Positions 4,786 to 9,064 of a DNA stretch of 9,064 nucleotides are shown piece by piece; the first letter of the stretch is position 1; each line of letters begins with the position of its first letter. The DNA is from Limnochordia bacterium (GTDB lineage: Bacteria; Bacillota; Limnochordia; Darwinibacteriales; B1SED10-159), in assembly GCA_007132255.1 (NCBI GenBank), contig SLOZ01000419.1, positions 1-9,064 of the forward strand. Reading direction: 5' to 3'. Both the position numbers and the translations under genes were made by a program. Under the pieces are notes generated by a model, which saw only the letters and a list, made by a program, of their open reading frames with translations, made no database searches and was not told the DNA's origin.

Positions 4786-6529
4786 TTTCTTTCGCCTCAA
4801 ACCATTTGTGCGCGAAAACAAGCTTTATTACATTCTCGGCATTTTGGCGTTAATCGGCACTAATATTCTGCAGTTATTCATTCCGAGACTGTTAGGACAG
4901 CTAACCGATGGTCTGGCGACCTTTCAGCTGACATCCATGGACCTGGTGCGCTTTATTACTCTAATCGTTGGGCTCAGCATCGGAATCGCTGTAACGCGCT
5001 TTCTATGGCGAATCTTTGTTATGGGCAATGCACGAAAGCTGGAGTTCACGCTCCGCAACATGCTGTTTCAGCATCTGCAATCACTGTCTACTAATTTCTT
5101 CAACCAACACAAGACGGGGGATCTCATGGCCCATGCCACCAATGATATCCAGGCTGTGCGCATGGCGTTGGGACCCGGCGTTGTTCTCAGTACGGATGCG
5201 TTCTTTCTGTCGACGATTATCATTGCTATGATGGTTAGAACCATTGATTGGCGTCTAACGGTGTTCGCCCTGCTGCCGCTGCCGTTCATGGTTGCTGTGG
5301 TTACGGGTTTTGGCCGCGTGATTCACCGCCGGTTTAAGATTGTTCAAGAGGCCTTTTCGTCGCTTTCGGATCGGGTCCAGGAGAATTTTTCGGGGATCCG
5401 AGTTGTGAAGGGTTTTGCTCAAGAAGAGGCTGAGATGGAGCGTTTTAGCGTCGTCAATCAAAAAAATGTCGATACCAATATGCACTTGATTAAAGTCTGG
5501 GGTCTGTTCATGCCACTGGTGCAGTTTCTATCTGCCCTCAGCTTCATCATTGCTTTGGGTTACGGTGGTATCATGGTCATTGACGGAACCATCTCCTTGG
5601 GGGATTTCGTTGCGTTTAACAGTTACTTGGCGATGTTAACGTGGCCCATGTTGGCAATTGGTTGGGTCATGAACATGATTCAACGAGGCAAGGCGTCCAT
5701 GGACCGTCTGAACGCACTCTTCGATGAGCAACCCGAAATCTACAACGACGAGGACGTCTTGCCCATCGAAAAGCTGCAGGGAGATCTGGAATTTCGGCAC
5801 CTTAATTTCACCTATCCAGGTTCCGATGAGCCTGCGCTGCAGGACATCACATTCACTGTACCCGGTGGCAGCACTCTGGGGATTCTAGGCCGGACCGGCT
5901 CAGGAAAGACCACCTTGGTGAATCTGCTGCTGCGCCTTTATAATCCCCAGCGCGGGACTGTGTTCATTGACGGTGTGGACATTCGCAAAATCCCTCTGGA
6001 AACCTTGCGCCAACAGGTAGGGTATGTTCCGCAGGATAATTTCCTGTTTTCCACGACCATCCGCAGCAACATCGATTTTGCTGATACAAAACGGTCCGAA
6101 GCTGCCATTGAAGATTATACCAAACTAGCGCAAGTGTATGACAACATCGCTGAGTTTCCCAAGAAATTTGATACCTTAGTGGGCGAGCGGGGTGTCACGC
6201 TTTCGGGCGGCCAGAAGCAGCGGCTGTCCATTGCACGGGCGCTTGTCAAAGAACCGAGTATTTTGATCATGGACGATAGTCTGTCCGCTGTGGATACGGA
6301 GACAGAAGAAGCGATTCTCAGCAACCTAAAGAGTGTTATGGCCTCCCGGACAACGATCTTGATTGCGCACAGGATTTCTACGTTAAAACAGGCCGACCAA
6401 ATCGTCGTCATCGATGAAGGGAAAGTCCTCCAGCAGGGAACCCATGATGACTTGAGCCAAGTTCCAGGCCTGTATAGGGATCTTTGGGAGAAACAGCTTC
6501 TGGAAGAAGAAATTGACAGTGTCGGATAG
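4778..6529 (+). CDS. bmrC: Heterodimeric ABC exporter subunit with degenerate site (BmrC/YheI-like)
   Basis: This is a half-transporter of the multidrug/type IV exporter class: a six-helix membrane domain (about residues 18-300), then a nucleotide-binding domain (about 335-575). The length of 583 matches BmrC (about 585). In the ATPase domain I see Walker A GRTGSGKTT (371-379), Q419, signature LSGGQ (475-479), Walker B ILIMDD (495-500), D-loop SAVD and switch H531. The catalytic glutamate after Walker B is aspartate (D500 in MDDSLSAVD), as in the degenerate subunit of heterodimers such as BmrC, LmrC and TM287. Its intact LSGGQ should complete the active site of the partner encoded 12 bases downstream. 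The start is ATG 4778, with a perfect AAGGAGG at 4759-4765, a somewhat long 12-base spacing. The family suggests drug or lipid-like substrates; the true substrate is unknown. Confidence 0.9.
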   Translation: MNSFFRLKPFVRENKLYYILGILALIGTNILQLFIPRLLGQLTDGLATFQLTSMDLVRFITLIVGLSIGIAVTRFLWRIFVMGNARKLEFTLRNMLFQHLQSLSTNFFNQHKTGDLMAHATNDIQAVRMALGPGVVLSTDAFFLSTIIIAMMVRTIDWRLTVFALLPLPFMVAVVTGFGRVIHRRFKIVQEAFSSLSDRVQENFSGIRVVKGFAQEEAEMERFSVVNQKNVDTNMHLIKVWGLFMPLVQFLSALSFIIALGYGGIMVIDGTISLGDFVAFNSYLAMLTWPMLAIGWVMNMIQRGKASMDRLNALFDEQPEIYNDEDVLPIEKLQGDLEFRHLNFTYPGSDEPALQDITFTVPGGSTLGILGRTGSGKTTLVNLLLRLYNPQRGTVFIDGVDIRKIPLETLRQQVGYVPQDNFLFSTTIRSNIDFADTKRSEAAIEDYTKLAQVYDNIAEFPKKFDTLVGERGVTLSGGQKQRLSIARALVKEPSILIMDDSLSAVDTETEEAILSNLKSVMASRTTILIAHRISTLKQADQIVVIDEGKVLQQGTHDDLSQVPGLYRDLWEKQLLEEEIDSVG

Positions 6530-6541
6530 GGGGGATGAAGC

Positions 6542-8614
6542 GTGGATTATTTCCATGAAGAGGAATCGTTGGGCAAAGCGTATGATGCCCGCCTGATGAG
6601 GCGGCTGCTCGCCTATGCCAAACCATATTGGAAATGGATCATCGTATCCATTGTGATGCTGCTTCTGATCAGCGCCACCGAATTAGCCCGTCCGTATGTG
6701 ATCAAACTGGCCATCGATGACCACATTTTGGCGTTTGACACACCGTACCGTGACGTTACGGCCACAGCGAGTCCGTTCGAGGGTGCTTTCGAGTTTCAGG
6801 AAAGGCAGCTGCTTCGTGAAGATCAATTCCCAGCTAATGTGGAGCCGTTCGGCGAGCAATGGCAATTGGTACGTCAAGACGGCCAGTATTACCTCATGGA
6901 GGGCGCCGTCGAACGAACGGAATCGATCAACGTCGAATCGGTGAACGACGCTTACGTAGTCACCATTGCCGACCAGGACTTCGCGGCCACCGCTGTACAC
7001 GCCGACCAGATTCGTGCGTTCCGTGAATACGATATGCAGTCTCTGGTCCGCTTGGGCCTGCTCTTTTTGGCCATTGTCAGCGCCGGCTTCGTTCTCAATT
7101 ATGCGCAGGTTTATATGCTGCAGTTGACAGGTCAAAAGATCGTCTATGACATCCGCCAACAGCTATTTGAACACATGGAACGGCTGACCATATCGTTCTT
7201 TGACGGAAATCCTGTTGGGCGTTTGGTAACGCGCGTCGCCAATGATACGCAGCAATTGCATGAAATGTACACCGCTGTTCTGGTCAACTTGTTCAAAGAC
7301 ATTTTTATGCTTTTGGGGATTATTATCATCATGCTGAGGTTGAATCCGCGCTTAGCATTGCTCAGTTTTGCAGTCCTACCCTTGATTGTCCTCGTGACGG
7401 CAGTGTTCCGGATCAAAGCGCGGCAAGCCTATCGTGAGGTACGCGTGAAGTTGGCGCGCATCAACGCTAGTATCGCAGAGAACATCAATGGGATGCGCAT
7501 TGTTCACATTTTTAACCAGCATCGCCGCAAGTTCTTGGAGTTCCGCGGTATCAACGATGATCATTTTGCAGCCTCCATGCGCGAGCTGCGGGTTTTCGCC
7601 GTGTTCCGGCCATCTATGGAGCTTCTGTATTCGTTCGGTTTGGCGCTCTTGATCTGGTTCGGCGGTGGCGATGTGCTCCGGGGAACACTGGAATTCGGTG
7701 TTCTGTACGCCTTTGTGAACTACATGGAACAGTTCTTTCGACCCATCAACGACATGACGGAGAAATATAATATCTTACAGTCGGCCATGGCCTCCTCGGA
7801 GCGGATTTTCATGATCATGGACACCAAAACGACGATCCCTGAACCGAAGGATCCTGTGTCCTTACCGGCGGTGCAGGGTCGCATTGAGTTCGTGAACGTC
7901 TGGTTCGCCTATGAAGCCGAAGAATGGATCCTCCGAGATGTGAGTTTCGTCATTGAACCGGGCCAAACCTGTGCCTTTGTTGGTGCCACTGGTGCCGGGA
8001 AAAGTACCATTATGAACTTAATAACCCGTTTCTACGACATCCAACAAGGTCAGATTCTCTTGGACGGTGTGGATATTCGCCACGTCAGCAAAAACACACT
8101 GCGACGCAATATCGGCTTGGTCATGCAGGATGTGTTCTTGTTTACGGGAACGATCAAAGATAACATCCGCCTCAACAATCAAGGTATCACCGATGAGCGT
8201 ATCCGTCATACGGCAGAGCATGTCAATGCTCATCATTTCATTGAACGACTGCCAAAGAAGTATGAAGAACCAGTTATGGAACGGGGAGCAACCCTGTCAG
8301 CCGGACAGCGGCAGCTGTTGGCCTTTGCTAGGGCGTTAGCCTTTGATCCAGCGGTACTAATCCTTGATGAAGCTACAGCCAACATCGATACGGAAACAGA
8401 AGCTTTGATCCAAGATGCACTGCCGCGTCTGATGGCTGGTCGCACCAGCATCGTTGTGGCGCACCGCTTATCGACCATCCAAGACGCAGACATGATCGTT
8501 GTGCTGCATAGGGGAAAGATCCGAGAAAAGGGCAGTCACCAGGAACTTCTGCACCAGCGCGGCCTGTACTACAACCTATACCGTCTTCAGTATAAAGAAA
8601 ATTTTGCTTCGTGA
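6542..8614 (+). CDS. bmrD: Heterodimeric ABC exporter subunit with catalytic site and extracellular insertion (BmrD/YheH-like)
   Basis: This is the partner half-transporter: membrane domain (about residues 30-400) plus ATPase domain (about 445-685). It has Walker A GATGAGKST (481-489), Q529, signature LSAGQ (585-589, second G replaced by A), Walker B VLILDE (605-610) with catalytic E610, and H641. The expected heterodimer therefore has one hydrolytic site (E610 with the partner's LSGGQ) and one degenerate site. At 690 residues it is about 100 longer than its partner. The excess is a mostly hydrophilic block at about 64-165, between TM1 (about 32-47) and TM2 (about 168-187), facing outside. 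BmrD of Bacillus subtilis (about 673 residues) has an extracellular domain at the same place, which supports the family call. The start is GTG 6542, with GGGGGAT just upstream; the nearby ATG 6535 hits a stop after seven codons. The gene is co-transcribed with the preceding ABC gene. Confidence 0.9.
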   Translation: MDYFHEEESLGKAYDARLMRRLLAYAKPYWKWIIVSIVMLLLISATELARPYVIKLAIDDHILAFDTPYRDVTATASPFEGAFEFQERQLLREDQFPANVEPFGEQWQLVRQDGQYYLMEGAVERTESINVESVNDAYVVTIADQDFAATAVHADQIRAFREYDMQSLVRLGLLFLAIVSAGFVLNYAQVYMLQLTGQKIVYDIRQQLFEHMERLTISFFDGNPVGRLVTRVANDTQQLHEMYTAVLVNLFKDIFMLLGIIIIMLRLNPRLALLSFAVLPLIVLVTAVFRIKARQAYREVRVKLARINASIAENINGMRIVHIFNQHRRKFLEFRGINDDHFAASMRELRVFAVFRPSMELLYSFGLALLIWFGGGDVLRGTLEFGVLYAFVNYMEQFFRPINDMTEKYNILQSAMASSERIFMIMDTKTTIPEPKDPVSLPAVQGRIEFVNVWFAYEAEEWILRDVSFVIEPGQTCAFVGATGAGKSTIMNLITRFYDIQQGQILLDGVDIRHVSKNTLRRNIGLVMQDVFLFTGTIKDNIRLNNQGITDERIRHTAEHVNAHHFIERLPKKYEEPVMERGATLSAGQRQLLAFARALAFDPAVLILDEATANIDTETEALIQDALPRLMAGRTSIVVAHRLSTIQDADMIVVLHRGKIREKGSHQELLHQRGLYYNLYRLQYKENFAS

Positions 8615-8649
8615 GCAGTGAGGATCCAACGAAGGGAGCGACGGCCAAC

Positions 8650-9064
8650 ATGCCACAGCCGATTTTTGACTTTGATACAGTGATACCTCGTCGCGGTACG
8701 GATAGCTACAAATGGGACTATACCCATGAAATGTTAGGCGCGCCCGATGTCCTGCCGCTGTGGGTAGCGGACATGGACTTCGCCAGTCCCCAACCAGTCC
8801 TCGACGCGCTTCACCAGCGAGTGGAGCACGGGGTCTTCGGGTATACAGCCAAAGGCCCCGGCTACTATGCCTCGGTTCGTAATTGGCTGGATCGCAGGCA
8901 CGGTTGGAACGTGGAGGAACCGTGGATCGCCAATATGCCAGGTGTGGTGGCAGCCCTGCGGTTGGCGGTGGATGTCTTTTCCCAACCGGGAGACAACATT
9001 ATCGTCCAGCCTCCGGTGTATTATCCTTTTTTCAAAGTGGTCAAAGACAATGGGCGAAACATCC
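8650..9064 (+). CDS. patB: MalY/PatB-type C-S beta-lyase (5' part, truncated by window end)
   Basis: This is a PLP-dependent fold-type I enzyme that cleaves cystathionine or other cysteine S-conjugates to pyruvate, ammonia and a thiol; some members have aminotransferase activity. The first 138 of about 390 residues are visible, without the PLP lysine, which lies beyond the window. Family features are FDFDTVIPRRGTDSYKWD at the start, LPLWVADMDFASP (35-47), VFGYT (62-66), NMPGVV (95-100) and QPPVYYPFF (120-128). The start is ATG 8650, with AAGGGAG about 11 bases upstream. It lies 35 bases after the bmrD-like stop with no terminator seen between, so it may belong to the exporter transcript. The substrate is not deducible. 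The family is near certain; the choice of patB over malY is convention. Confidence 0.9.
   Translation, partial: MPQPIFDFDTVIPRRGTDSYKWDYTHEMLGAPDVLPLWVADMDFASPQPVLDALHQRVEHGVFGYTAKGPGYYASVRNWLDRRHGWNVEEPWIANMPGVVAALRLAVDVFSQPGDNIIVQPPVYYPFFKVVKDNGRNI

Noticed and set aside
6683..7159. 158-codon open frame on the - strand opposite the BmrD insertion.
   Set aside because: It is antisense to a coherent ABC subunit, with no ribosome site or recognisable domain. The insertion in the + frame matches the known BmrD arrangement.
5800..8560. Repeated stretches in the ATPase domains of the two ABC genes, considered as a DNA repeat or duplication.
   Set aside because: The similarity is confined to conserved ATPase motifs (for example DGVDIR and DTETE) and reflects protein homology of paralogues.
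1..9064. CRISPR array, tRNA/rRNA genes, insertion sequences, phage or defence genes.
   Set aside because: No direct repeat series, cloverleaf, terminal inverted repeats, transposase or integrase was seen on reading both strands by eye.

Overview
The window suggests a Gram-positive, probably class Clostridia, bacterium with roughly balanced GC. The best evidence is the truncated first gene, which reads as the maturase of the SCIFF peptide, a system characteristic of Clostridia. A tandem ComFB-domain protein, a prepilin peptidase and a BmrC/BmrD-type exporter also fit a Firmicute. I cannot name the genus. Every gene I can support lies on the + strand.

Layout. (1) 1-758 is the 3' part of the radical SAM SCIFF maturase (SPASM end), followed by an intrinsic terminator at 768-799. 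(2) 872-1468 encodes a protein with two ComFB-like domains. About 250 bases follow with only a doubtful small ORF, and then a complete type IV prepilin peptidase at 1722-2447. Together they look like a small competence/type IV pilus cluster. (3) 2635-4583 holds two Gfo/Idh/MocA-family proteins joined by an ATGA overlap. The first has lost the usual cofactor and catalytic signatures. The second keeps the EKP motif and the catalytic histidine but has a non-canonical dinucleotide loop. A terminator at 4608-4637 closes the unit. (4) 4584-4777 is a hairpin-rich leader with a possible promoter and a 17-codon ORF that runs into the next gene. (5) 4778-8614 encodes a heterodimeric ABC exporter of BmrC/BmrD type. 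One subunit carries the degenerate Walker B, and the other has the catalytic glutamate and a roughly 100-residue extracytoplasmic insertion between TM1 and TM2. (6) From 8650 to the window end is the start of a MalY/PatB-type C-S beta-lyase.

How the genes work together. Three links are supported by spacing: the Gfo/Idh pair is translationally coupled, the two ABC genes are 12 bases apart, and patB follows the exporter by 35 bases with no terminator, so it may be co-transcribed. The ComFB-like gene and the prepilin peptidase share a plausible theme (competence or pili). I see no CRISPR array, tRNA, rRNA, insertion sequence or integrase, and no clearly new multi-gene system. The items most worth a second look are the tandem ComFB protein beside the prepilin peptidase, the signature-less Gfo/Idh partner, and the possible regulatory leader of the exporter operon.
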